From Perilla frutescens (lineage: Eukaryota; Streptophyta; Magnoliopsida; Lamiales; Lamiaceae): DNA of 64,000 nt. The first letter of the stretch is position 1. The number at the start of each line of letters is the position of its first letter. The position numbers and the translations under genes were made by a program. The DNA lies in contig BRKX01000018.1 of assembly GCA_026008535.1 (NCBI GenBank), positions 49,655,588-49,719,587 on the forward strand, read 5' to 3'. The notes below the pieces were generated by a model that searched no databases, was not told the DNA's origin, and saw only the letters and a list, made by a program, of their open reading frames with translations. This document shows, in pieces, positions 1-10,192 of this stretch.

Positions 1-249
1 TTCCTAACTAAAATATCTACCCTACCAAAAGTCGAACCGGTAGAAACCCTATTTGAGTCGGCCTCTAGGTGATTATCAAGTTGATTTCCAAAACCGTCAC
101 CTCTTATGTAGGGATCGGGGTGAACGTCGGGTTTTTCATTGAGTCTAGCATTTTTGAACACTAGAGTCCATTATGAATCAATCCATATGATCATATATGC
201 CTAATCCGTCCACTTTTGAAAAAATCAAATTTTTGAGCCCGCCCAAAGG
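1..249 (+). repeat. Partial first unit (family A)
   Basis: The window opens inside a unit, at the conserved ttcctaacta stretch that precedes the family-specific segment. The segment reads gaaccggtagaaaccctat, so the unit belongs to family A, and it is followed by the usual A-type ccaaaaccgtcacc. The part from GGTACC to about 110 bp beyond it is missing, so the array extends to the left of the window. Confidence 0.95.
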
Positions 250-262
250 GGTACCCCTTTGG
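243..262. repeat. 20-bp perfect palindrome around GGTACC (once per unit)
   Basis: The sequence CCAAAGGGGTACCCCTTTGG equals its own reverse complement. It recurs about once per 361 bp through the window. Several lineages carry a broken form: tacctcttt, tacatcttt, or aatgg in place of aaagg, each giving at least one mismatched pair. The centre is a KpnI recognition sequence, lost in the tacatc, tactct, taactc and tatctc variants. Function is unknown; it could be a protein-binding dyad or could extrude as a cruciform. Confidence 0.95.
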
Positions 263-293
263 CCGGTGGCCAGATTTGGCCCCGTTTTCTGGC

Positions 294-312
294 AGCCGTC
301 AGTAAAACGGCT
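294..312. repeat. Inverted repeat agccgt / acggct, 7-nt loop
   Basis: Six-base arms flank cagtaaa, giving a possible small hairpin in DNA or in a transcript. It is intact in most units. Two lineage variants weaken it: gccatcag (mismatch in the left arm) and aaatggc (wobble in the right arm). I see no compensating change in the opposite arm, which argues against selection for an RNA stem. Confidence 0.8.
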
Positions 313-384
313 ATAACTCTCTCCAGAAGTAAGCTTTACCCGTGATTCTTATTGCGTTGGATTCCTAACTCAAATATCTACCCT

Positions 385-427
385 ACCAAAAGTCGAACCG
401 GTAGAAACCCTATTTTAGTCGGCCTCT
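385..427 (+). repeat. Family-specific segment, type A example
   Basis: This is the most variable part of the unit and defines two families. Type A reads ccaaaagtcgaaccggtag followed by aaaccct and gtcggcctct; type B reads caaaaagttcaaatggaag followed by aaactcc and gtcaacctct. B has further subtypes: ggatgaaac, ggaagaatctcc with gattc, ggaagaaaatcc with aagtc, and a form with aacctatagttgatt. These subtypes are the markers used below to define higher-order repeats. Confidence 0.9.
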
Positions 428-435
428 AGGTGATT

Positions 436-446
436 ATCAAGTTGAT
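436..446. repeat. Short dyad ATCAAGTTGAT
   Basis: Five-base arms around a single central G. Present in most units; one lineage has ataaagttgat instead (for example from 20205), which breaks the dyad. It lies between the A/B segment and the ccaaaacc/ccacaacc marker, which is where mosaic A/B units switch family. Confidence 0.75.
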
Positions 447-504
447 TTCCAAAACCGTCACCTCTTATGTAGGGATCGGGGTGAACGTCGGGTTTTTCAT
501 TAAG

Positions 505-526
505 TCTAGCATTTTTGAACACTAGA
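505..526. repeat. Inverted repeat tctag / ctaga, 12-nt spacer
   Basis: Five-base arms separated by catttttgaaca. Conserved in nearly every unit. In one lineage the spacer begins with a (tctagaattttt, for example at about 9160, 13060 and 15222), creating an XbaI recognition sequence that would make a convenient lineage marker. Confidence 0.7.
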
Positions 527-545
527 GTCCATTATGAATCAATCC

Positions 546-557
546 ATATGATCATAT
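546..557. repeat. 12-bp AT-rich palindrome ATATGATCATAT
   Basis: This perfect palindrome contains a BclI recognition sequence and occurs in almost all units. Lineage variants include cataagatc (13096, 15260, 16703) and ccatgtgatc (about 10281), which break it. It matters because the 40-bp palindrome at 5216-5255 is centred exactly on this element, and the deletion at 12104 begins just beyond it. Confidence 0.9.
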
Positions 558-2419
558 ATGCGTAATCCGTCCACTTTTGAAAAAATCAAACTTTTGAGCC
601 CGCCCAAAGGGGTACCCGTTTGGCCGGTGGCCAGATTTGGCCCCGTTTTCTGGCAGCCGTCAGTAAAATGGCTATAACTCTCTCCAAAAGTAAACTTTAC
701 CCGTGATTCTTGTTGCGTTGGATTCCTAACTCAAATATCTACCCTACAAAAAGTTCAAATGAAAGAAACTCCTTTTGAGTAAACCTCTAGGTGATTATCA
801 AGTTGATTTCCACAACTGTCGCCTCTTATGTAGGGATCGGGGTGAACGTCGGGTTTTTCATTGAGTCTAGCATTTTTGAACACTAGAGTCCATTATGAAT
901 CAATCCATATGATCATATATGCCTAATCCGTCCACTTTTGAAAAAATCAAATTTTTGAGCCCGCCCAAAGGGGTACCCCTTTGGCCGGTGGCCAGATTTG
1001 GCCCCGTTTTCTGGCAGCCGTCAGTAAAACGGGTATAACTCTCTCCAGAAGTAAGCTTTACCCGTGATTCTTATTGCGTTGGATTCTTAACTCAAATATC
1101 TACCCTACCAAAAGTCGAACCGGTAGAAACCCTATTTGAGTCGGCCTCTAGGTGATTATCAAGTTGATTTCCAAAACCGTCACCTCTTATGTAGGGATCG
1201 GGGTGAACGTCGGGTTTTTCATTGAGTCTAGCATTTTTGAACACTAGAGTCCATTATGAATCAATCCATATGATCATATATGCCTAATCCGTCCACTTTT
1301 GAAAAAATCAAATTTTTGAGCCCGCCCAAAGGGGTACTCTTTTGGCCGGTGGCCAGATTTGGCCCCGTTTTCTGGCAGCCGTCAGTAAAATGGCTATAAC
1401 TCTCTCCAAAAGTAAACTTTACCCGTGATTCTTGTTGCGTTGGATTCCTAACTCAAATATCTACCCTACAAAAAGTTCAAATAAAAGAAACTCCTTTTGA
1501 GTCAACCTCTAGGTGATTATCAAGTTGATTTCCACAACTGTCGCCTCTTATGTAGGGATCGGGGTGAACGTCGGGTTTTTCATTGAGTCTAGCATTTTTG
1601 AACACTAGAGTCCATTATGAATCAATCCATATGATCATATATGCCTAATCCGTCCACTTTTGAAAAAATCAAATTTTTGAGCCCGCCCAAAGGGGTACCC
1701 CTTTGGCTGGTGGCCAGATTTGGCCCCGTTTTCTGGCAGCCGTCAGTAAAACGGCTATAACTCTCTCCAGAAGTAAGCTTTACCCGTGATTCTTTTTGCA
1801 TTGGATTCTTAACTCAAATATCTACCCTACGAAAAGTCGAACCGGTAGAAACCCTATTTGAGTCGGCCTCTAGGTGATTATCAAGTTGATTTCCAAAACC
1901 GTCACCTCTTAAGTAGGGATCGGGGTGAACGTCGGGTTTTTCATTGAGTCTAGCATTTTTGAACACTAGAGTCTATTATGAATCAATCCATATGATCATA
2001 TAGGCCTAATCCGTCCACTTTTGAAAAAATAAAATTTTTGAGCCCGCCCAAAGGGGTACCCCTTTGGCCGGTAGCCAGATTTGGCCCCGTTTTCTGGCAG
2101 CCGTCAGTAAAACGGCTATAACTCTCTCCAGAAGTAAACTTTACCCGTGATTCTTGTTGCGTTGGATTCCTAACTCAAATATCTACCCTACCAAAAGTCG
2201 AACCGGTAGAAACCCTATTTGAGTCGGCCTCTAGGTGATTATCAAGTTGATTTCCACAACCGTCGCCTCTTATGTAGGGATCGGGGTGAACGTCGGGTTT
2301 TTCATTGAGTCTAGCATTTTTGAACACTAGAGTCCATTATGAATCAATCCATATGATCATATATGCCTAATCCGTCCACTTTTGTAAAAATCAAATTTTT
2401 GAGCCTGCCCAAAGGGGTA

Positions 2420-2424
2420 CCCCC
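2420..2424 (+). other. 1-bp insertion (C run) in one unit
   Basis: The GGTACC palindrome arm has five C instead of four, making this interval 362 bp (landmarks 2416 to 2778). I saw it only here. It makes the palindrome asymmetric. Confidence 0.9.
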
Positions 2425-3639
2425 TTTGGCCGGTGGCCAGATTTGGCCCCGTTTTCTGGCAGCCGTCAGTAAAACGGCTATAACTCTCTCCAGAAGTAAG
2501 CTTTACCCGTGATTCTTATTGCGTTGGATTCCTAACTCAAATATCTACCCTACCAAAAGTCGAACCGGTAGAAACACTATTTGAGTCGGCCTCTAGGTGA
2601 TGATCAAGTTGATTTCCAAAACCGTCACCTCTTATGTAGGGATCGGGGTGAACGTCGGGTTTTTCATTGAGTCTAGCATTTTTGAACACTAGAGTCCATT
2701 ATGAATCAATCCATATGATCATATATGCCTAATCCGTCCACTTTTGAAAAAATCAAATTTTTGAGCCCGCCCAAAGGGGTACCCCTTTGGCCGTTGGCCA
2801 GATTTGGCCCCGTTTTCTGGCAGCCGTCAGTAAAATGGCTATAACTCTCTCCAGAAGTAAAATTTACCCGTGATTCTTGTTGCGTTGGATTCCTAACTCA
2901 AATATCTACCCTACAAAAAGTTCAAATGAAACAAACTCCTTTTGAGTCAACCTCTAGGTGATTATCAAGTTGATTTCCACAACTGTCGCCTCTTATGTAG
3001 GGATCGGGGTGAACGTCGGGTTTTTCATTGAGTCTAGCATTTTTGAACAATATAGTCCATTATGAATCAATCCATATGATCATATATGCCTAATCCGTCC
3101 ACTTTTGAAAAAATAAAATTTTTGAGCCCGCCCAAAGGGGTACCCCTTTGGCTGGTGGCCAGATTTGGCCCCGTTTTCTGGCAGCCGTCAGTAAAACGGC
3201 TATAACTCTCTCCAGAAGTAAGCTTTACCCGTGATTCTTATTGCGTTGGATTCCTAACTCAAATATCTACCCTACCAAAAGTATAACCGGTAGAAACCCT
3301 ATTTGAGTCGGCCTCTAGGTGATTATCAAGTTGATTTCCAAAACCGTCACCTCTTATGTAGGGATTAGGGTGAACGTCGGGTTTTTCATTGACTCTAGCA
3401 TTTTTCAACAATATAGTCCATTATGAATCAATCCATATGATCATATATGCCAAATCCGTCCAGTTTTGAAAAAATCAAATTTTTGAGCCCGCCCAAAGGG
3501 GTACCCCTTTGGCCGGTGGCCAGATTTGGCCCCGTTTTCTGGCAGCCGTCAGTAAAATGGCTATAACTCTCTCCAGAAGTAAGCTTTACCCGTGATTCTT
3601 GTTGCGTTGGATTCCTAACTCAAATATCTACCCTACAAA

Positions 3640-4210
3640 AAGTTCAAATGGAAGAAACTCCTTTTGAGTCAACCTCTAGGTGATTATCAAGTTGATTTCC
3701 ACAACCGTCGTCTCTTATGTAGAGATCGGGGTGAACGTCGGGTTTTTCATTGAGTCTAGCATTTTTGAACACTAGAGTCCATTATGAATCAATCCATATG
3801 ATCATATATGCCTAATCCGTCCACTTTTGAAAAATCAAATTTTTGAGCCCGCCCAAAGGGGTACCCCTTTGGCTGGTGGCCAGATTTGGCCCCGTTTTCT
3901 GGCAGCCGTCAGTAAAACGGCTATAAGTCTCTTCAGAAGTAAGCTTTACCCGTTATTCTTATTGCGTTGGATTCCTAACTCAAATATCTATCCTACAAAA
4001 AGTTCAGATGGAAGAAACTCCTTTTGAGTCAACCTCTAGGTGATTATCAAGTTGATTTCCACAATCGTCGCCTCTTATGTAGGGATCGGGGTGAACGTCG
4101 GGTTTTTCATTGAGTCTAGCATTTTTGAACACTAGAGTCCATTATGAATCAATCCATATGATCATATATGCCTAATCCGTCCATTTTTGAAAAAATCAAA
4201 TTTTTGAGCC
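3640..4210 (+). repeat. Segment duplicated at about 9405-9980 (5765-bp shift)
   Basis: Both places share rare markers in the same order: ccgtcgtctc with tagagatcgg, a five-A instead of six-A run (3830-3834 and 9595-9599), taagtctcttcag, cccgttattc and tcagatggaag. Shared rare mutations show descent from one ancestral segment rather than general array similarity. The distance equals 16 units less 11 bp, the shortfall being indels in between. The copies differ at a few bases (atatgcc against atatacc near 9575). Confidence 0.85.
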
Positions 4211-4281
4211 CGCCCAAAGGGGTACCCCTTTGGCCGGAGGCCAGATTTGGCCCCGTTTTCTGGCAGCCGTCAGTAAAACGG

Positions 4282-4289
4282 CTATACTC
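4282..4289 (+). other. Marker 1-bp deletion (ctatactc), first of ten
   Basis: The common ctataactc lacks one A, giving a 360-bp unit. The same deletion recurs at 5003, 6078, 10408, 11129, 11850, 13946, 14667, 16110 and 17553 and nowhere else I could find. All ten sit in units with gtaaacttt and a type A segment, and most also have ggctggag. A single ancestral deletion spread by duplication is the simplest reading, and its limits mark the reach of homogenisation in this part of the array (4.2-17.6 kb). Confidence 0.9.
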
Positions 4290-5215
4290 TCTCCAGAAGT
4301 AAACTTTACCCGTGATTCTTGTTGCGTTGGATTCCTAACTCAAATATCTACCCTACCAAAAGTCGAACCGGTAGAAACCCTATTTGAGTCGGCCTCTAGG
4401 TGATTATCAAGTTGATTTCCAAAACCGTCACCTCTTATGTAGGGATCGGGGTGAACGTCGGGTTTTTTATTGAGTCTAGCATTTTTGAACACTAGAGTCC
4501 ATTATGAATCAATCCATATGATCATATATGCCTAATCCGTCCAGGTTTGAAACAATCAAATTTTTGAGCCCGCCCAAAGGGGTACCCATTTGGCTGGTGG
4601 CCAGATTTGGCCCCGTTTTCTGGCAGCCGTCAGTAAAACGGCTATAACTCTCTCCAGAAGTAAGCTTTACCCGTGATTCTTATTGCGTTGGATTCCTAAC
4701 TCAAATATCTACCCTACAAAAAGTTCAGATGGAAGAAACTCCTTTTGAGTCAACCTCTAGGTGATTATCAAGTTGATTTCCACAATTGTCGCCTCTTATG
4801 TAGGGATCGGGGTGAACGTCGGGTTTTTCATTGAGTCTAGCATTTTTTAACACTAGAGTCCATTATGAATCAATCCATATGATCATATATGCCTAATCCG
4901 TCCACTTTTGAAAAAATCAAATTTTTGAGCCCGCCCAAAGGGGTACCTCTTTGGCTGGAGTCCAGATTTGGCCCCGTTTTCTGGCAGCTGTCAGTAAAAT
5001 GGCTATACTCTCTCCAGAAGTAAACTTTACCCGTGATTCTTGTTGCGTTGGATTCCTAACTCAAATATCTACCCTACCAAAAGTCGAACCGGTAGAAACC
5101 CTATTTGAGTCGGCCTCTAGGTGATTATCAAGTTGATTTCAAAAACCGTCACCTCTTATGTAGGGATCGTGGTGAACGTCGGGTTTTTCATTGAGTCTAG
5201 CATTTTTGAACACTA

Positions 5216-5255
5216 GACGGATTAGGCATATATGATCATATATGCCTAATCCGTC
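5216..5255. repeat. Perfect 40-bp palindrome replacing normal unit sequence
   Basis: From g5216 to c5255 the sequence equals its own reverse complement. Arms are 20 bp, beginning gacggattaggcatata, centred on TGATCA with no spacer. In other units the right arm is the normal sequence, while the left should read gtccattatgaatcaatcc; here 22 bases are replaced by 15 that are the inverted copy of the right arm. The unit is 7 bp short for this reason (landmarks 4942 to 5295 = 353, including one ctatactc deletion). This is the footprint expected from fold-back template switching at the short AT palindrome. It is the only inverted piece of unit sequence I found. Confidence 0.95.
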
Positions 5256-6239
5256 CACTTTTGAAAAAATCAAATTTTTGAGCCCGCCCAAAGGGGTACC
5301 CCTTTAGCCGGTGGCCAGATTTGGCCCCGTTTTCTGGCATCCGTCAGTAAAACGGCTATAACTTTCTCCAGAAGTAAGATTTACCCGTGATTCTTATTGC
5401 GTTGGATTCCTAACTCAAATATCTACCCTACAAAAAGTTCAAATGAAAGAAACTCCTTTTGAGTCAACCTCTAGGTGATTATCAAGTTGATTTCCACAAC
5501 TGTCGCCTCTTATGTAGGGATCGGGGTGAACGTCGGGTTTTTCATTGAGTCTAGCATTTTTGAACACTAGAGTCCATTATGAATCAATCCATATGATCAT
5601 ATATGCCTAATCCATCCACTTTTGAAAAAATCAAATTTTTGAGCCCGCCCAAAGGGGTACCCCTTTGGCTGGTGGCCAGATTTGGCCCCGTTTTCTGGCA
5701 GCCGTCAGTAAAACGGCTATAACTCTCTCCAGAAGTAAGCTTTACCCGTGATTCTTATTGCGTTAGATTCCTAACTCAAATATCTACCCTACAAAAAGTT
5801 CAGATGGAAGAAACTCCTTTTGAGTCAACCTCTAGGTGATTATCAAGTTGATTTCCACAATCGTCGCCTCTTATGTAGGGATCGGGGTGAACGTCGGGTT
5901 TTTCATTGAGTCTAGCATTTTTGAACACTAGAGTCCATTATGAATCAATCCATATGATCATATATGCCTAATCCATCCACTTTTGAAAAAATCAAATTTT
6001 TGAGCCCGCCCAAAGGGGTACCTCTTTGGCTGGAGGCCAGATTTGGCCCCGTTTTCTGGCAGCCGTCAGTAAAACGGCTATACTCTCTCCAGAAGTAAAC
6101 TTTACCCGTGATTCTTGTTGCGTTGGATTCCTAACTCAAATATCTACCCTACCAAAAGTCGAACCGGTAGAAACCCTATTTGAGTCGGCCTCTAGGTGAT
6201 TATCAAGTTGATTTCCAAAACCGTCACCTCTTATGTAGG

Positions 6240-9200
6240 GACAGGGGTGAACGTCGGGTTTTTGATTGAGTCTAGCATTTTTGAACACTAGAGTCCATTA
6301 TGAATCAATCCATATGATCATATATGCCTAATCCGTCCACTTTTGAAAAAATCAAATTTTTGAGCCCGCCCAAAGGGGTACCCCTTTGGCCGGTGGCCAG
6401 ATTTGGCCCCGTTTTCTGGCAGCCGTAAGTAAAACGGCTATAACTCTCTCCAGAAGTAAACTTTACCCGTGATTCTTGTTGCGTTGGATTCCTAACTCAA
6501 ATATCTACCCTACCAAAAGTCGAACCGGTAGAAACCCTATTTGAGTCGGCCTCTAGGTGATTATCAAGTTGATTTCCACAACCGTCGCCTCTTATGTAGG
6601 GATCGGGGTGAACGTCGGGTTTTTCATTGAGTCTAGCATTTTTGAACACTAGAGTCCATTATGAATCAATCCATATGATCATATATTCCTAATCCGTCCA
6701 GTTTTGAAAAAATCAAATTTTTGAGCCCGCCCAAAGGGGTACCCCTTTGGCCGGTGGCCAGATTTGGCTCTGTTTTCTGGCAGCCGTCAGTAAAATGGCT
6801 ATAACTCTCTCCAGAAGTAAGCTTTACCCGTGATTCTTGTTGCGTTGGATTCCTAACTAAAATATCTACCCTACAAAAAGTTCAAATGGATGAAACTCCT
6901 TTTGAGTCAACCTCTAGGTGATTATCAAGTTGATTTCCACAACTGTCGCCTCTTATGTAGGGATCGGGGTGAACGTCGGGTTTTTCATTGAGTCTAGCAT
7001 TTTTGAACACTAGAGTCCATTATAAATCAATCCATATGATCATATATGCCTAATCCGTCCAGTTTTCAAAAAAACAAATTTTTGAGCCCGCCCAATGGGG
7101 TACCCCTTTGGCCGGTGGTCAGATTTGGCCCCGTTTTCTGGCAGCCATCAGTAAAACGGCTATAACTCTCTCCAGAAGTAAGATTTACCCGTGATTCTTG
7201 TTGCGTTGGATTCCTAACTCAAATATCTACCCTACAAAAAGTTCAAATGGATGAAACTCCTTTTGAGTCAACCTCTAGGTGATTATCAAGTTGATTTCCA
7301 CAATCGTCGCCTCTTATGTAGGGATCGGGGTGAACGTCGGGTTTTTCATTGAGTCTAGCATTTTTGAACACTAGAGTCCATTATGAATCAATCCATATGA
7401 TCATATATGCCTAATCCGTCCACTTTTGAAAAAATCAAATTTTTGAGCCCGCCCAAAGGGGTACCCCTTTGGCCGGTGGCCAGATTTGGCCCCGTTTTCT
7501 GGCAGCCGTCAGTAAAACGGCTATAACTCTCTCCAGAAGTAAACTTTACCCGTGATTCTTGTTGCGTTGGATTCCTAACTCAAATATCTACCCTACCAAA
7601 AGTCGAAACGGTAGAAACCCTATTTGAGTCGGCCTCTAGGTGGTTATCAAGTTGATTTCCACAACCGTCGCCTCTTATGTAGGGATCGGGGTGAACGTCG
7701 GGTTTTTCATTGAGTCTAGCATTTTTGAACACTAGAGTCCATTATGAATCAATCCATATGATCATATATGCTTAATCCGTCCAGTTTTGAAAAAATCAAA
7801 TTTTTGAACCCGCCCAAAGGGGTACCCCTTTGGCCGGTGGCCAGATTTGGCTCTGTTTTCTGGCAGCCGTCAGTAAAACGGCTATAACTCTCTCCAGAAG
7901 TAAGCTTTACCCGGGATTCTTGTTGCGTTGGATTCCTAACTAAAATATCTACCCTACAAAAAGTTCAAATGGATGAAACTCCTTTTGAGTCAACCTCTAG
8001 GTGATTATCAAGTTGATTTCCACAACTGTCGCCTCTTATGTAGGGATCGGGGTGAACGTCGGGTTTTTCATTGAGTCTAGCATTTTTGAACACTAGAGTC
8101 CATTATAAATCAATCCATATGATCATATATGCCTAATCCGTCCAGTTTTCAAAAAAACAAATTTTTGAGCCCGCCCAATGGGGTACCCCTTTGGCCGGTG
8201 GTCAGATTTGGCCCCGTTTTCTGGCAGCCATCAGTTAAACGGCTATAACTCTCTCTAGAAGTAAGATTTACCCGTGATTCTTGTTGCGTTGGATTCCTAA
8301 CTCAAATATCTACCCTACAAAAAGTTCAAATGGATGAAACTCCTTTTGAGTCAACCTCTAGGTGATTATCAAGTTGATTTCCACAATCGTCGCCTCTTAT
8401 GTAGGGATCGGGGTGAACGTCGGGTTTTTCATTGAGTCTAGCATTTTTGAACACTAGAGTCCATTATGAATCAATCCATATGATCATATATGCCTAATCC
8501 GTCCACTTTTGAAAAAATCAAATTTTTGAGCCCGCCCAAAGGGGTACACCTTTGGCCGGTGGCCAGATTTGGCCCCGTTTTCTGGCAGCCGTCAGTAAAA
8601 CGGCTATAACTATCTCCAGAAGTAAACTTTACCCGTGATTCTTGTTGCGTTCGATTCCTAACTCAAATATCTACCCTACCAAAAGTCGAACCGGTAGAAA
8701 CCCTATTTGAGTCGGCCTCTAGGTGGTTATCAAGTTGATTTCCACAACCGTCGCCTCTTATGTAGGGATCGGGGTGAACGTCGGGTTTTTCATTGAGTCT
8801 AGCATTTTTGAACACTAGAGTCCATTATGAATCAATCCATATGATCATATATGCCTAATCCGTCCAGTTTTGAAAAAATCAAATTTTTGAGCCCGCCCAA
8901 AGGGGTACCCCTTTGGCCGGTGGCCAGATTTGGCTCTGTTTTCTGGCAGCCGTCAGTAAAACGGCTATAACTCTCTCCAGAAGTAAGCTTTACCCGGGAT
9001 TCTTGTTGCGTTGGATTCCTAACTAAAATATCTACCCTACAAAAAGTTCAAATGGATGAAACTCCTTTTGAGTCAACCTCTAGGTGATTATCAAGTTGAT
9101 TTCCACAACTGTCGCCTCTTATGTAGGGATCGGGGTGAACGTCGGGTTTTTCATTGAGTCTAGAATTTTTGAACACTAGAGTCCATTATGAATCAATCCA

Positions 9201-9300
9201 TATGATCATATATGCCTAATCCGTCCACTTTTGAAAAAATCAAATTTTTGAGACCGCCCAAAGGGGTACCCCTTTGGCCGGTGGCCAGATTTGGCCCCGT
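6240..9300 (+). repeat. 3-mer HOR block, with a shorter paralogue at 18.1-20.0 kb
   Basis: Three unit types repeat with a 1083-bp period. Type 1 has ggctctg, ctaactaaaat and ggatgaaac (landmarks 6738, 7821, 8904). Type 2 has gttttcaaaaaaac, caatgg and ggtcag (7099, 8182). Type 3 is family A with gtggttatc in copies 1 and 2 (7460, 8543). The block is entered through a unit marked gccgtaag and tttgattgag and left through one marked gagaccgcc. The same entry and exit markers surround the 18.1-20.0 kb segment, which carries one 3-mer fewer. Confidence 0.88.
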
Positions 9301-10192
9301 TTTCTGGCAGCCGTCAGTAAAATGGCTATAACTCTCTCCAGAAGTAAGCTTTACCCATGATTCTTGTTGCGTTGGATTCCTAACTCAAATATCTACCCTA
9401 CAAAAAGTTCAAATGGAAGAAACTCCTTTTGAGTCAACCTCTAGGTGATTATCAAGTTGATTTCCACAACCGTCGTCTCTTATGTAGAGATCGGGGTGAA
9501 CGTCGGGTTTTTCATTGAGTCTAGCATTTTTGAACACTAGAGTCCATTATGAATCAATCCATATGATCATATATACCTAATCCGTCCACTTTTGAAAAAT
9601 CAAATTTTTGAGCCCGCCCAAAGGGGTACCCCTTTGGCTGGTGGCCAGATTTGGCCCCGTTTTCTGGCAGCCGTCAGTAAAACGGCTATAAGTCTCTTCA
9701 GAAGTAAGCTTTACCCGTTATTCTTATTGCGTTGGATTCCTAACTCAAATATCTATCCTACAAAAAGTTCAGATGGAAGAAACTCCTTTTGAGTCAACCT
9801 CTAGGTGATTATCAAGTTGATTTCCACAATCGTCGCCTCTTATGTAGGGATCGGGGTGAACGTCGGGTTTTTCATTGAGTCTAGCATTTTTGAACACTAG
9901 AGTACATTATGAATCAATCCATATGATCATATATGCCTAATCCGTCCATTTTTGAAAAAATCAAATTTTTGAGCCCGCCCAAAGGGGTACCCCTTTGGCT
10001 GGTGGCCAGATTTGGCCCCGTTTTCTGGCAGCCGTCAGTAAAACGGCTATAACTCTCTCCAGAAGTAAGCTTTATCCGTGATTCTTATTGCGTTAGATTC
10101 TTAACTCAAATATCTACCCTACAAAAAGTTCAGATGGAAGAAACTCCTTTTGAGTCAACCTCTAGGTGATTATCAAGTTGATTTCCACAATC

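Larger units (their letters stand above)
250..610 (+). repeat. Reference complete unit (GGTACC to GGTACC)
   Basis: This is the first full unit, used here to place the parts shared by all copies. In order: GGTACC palindrome (centre 252/253), inverted repeat agccgt/acggct (294-312), conserved gattctt..ttgcgttgg, family-specific segment (385-427, here type A), short dyad (436-446), G-rich stretch (472-492), inverted repeat tctag/ctaga (505-526), AT palindrome (546-557), then an A-rich run leading to the next GGTACC. At 361 bp it is about twice a typical nucleosome repeat length, so two nucleosomes per unit is a plausible inference. No promoter, open frame or RNA gene is visible in it. Confidence 0.9.
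1..3500 (+). repeat. A/B dimer zone (722-bp period)
   Basis: Units mostly alternate. Family A units have agctttac, ttattgcg and ccaaaaccgtcacc. Family B units have aatggc, ttgttgcg and ccacaactgtcgcc. GGTAC landmarks 250/611, 972/1333 and 2778/3139 show the alternation; the unit at 2055 is A-type but carries the B-type ccacaaccgtcgcc, so it is a mosaic. Copies differ by scattered substitutions, so this is an older, less homogenised block than those further right. Confidence 0.8.

Noticed and set aside
294..312. Hairpin as a structured RNA or terminator
   Set aside because: Arm changes are not compensated in the other arm and no T run follows; conservation matches general array similarity.
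1..361. Unit as an ancient dimer of about 180 bp
   Set aside because: I compared the two halves by eye and saw no convincing similarity; a self-alignment would be needed to detect a faint one.
340..375. CENP-B box
   Set aside because: ttgcgttggattcc resembles only the left half of the known box; the required CGGG in the right half is missing in all units read, on both strands.
472..492. G-quadruplex in agggatcggggtgaacgtcggg
   Set aside because: Only three runs of three or more G occur within reach; a canonical four-run motif is not formed in the consensus unit.
3827..4027. Open frame of 66 codons, also at 9592-9792
   Set aside because: Both lie in the same duplicated satellite segment and stay open because of a shared one-base A-run deletion. 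No conserved protein, no start context, and the frame is closed in neighbouring units. It is a by-product of the repeat.
5200..5300. Insertion of a foreign mobile element at the palindrome
   Set aside because: All bases of the palindrome come from the unit itself; there is no extra sequence, target duplication or terminal repeat.
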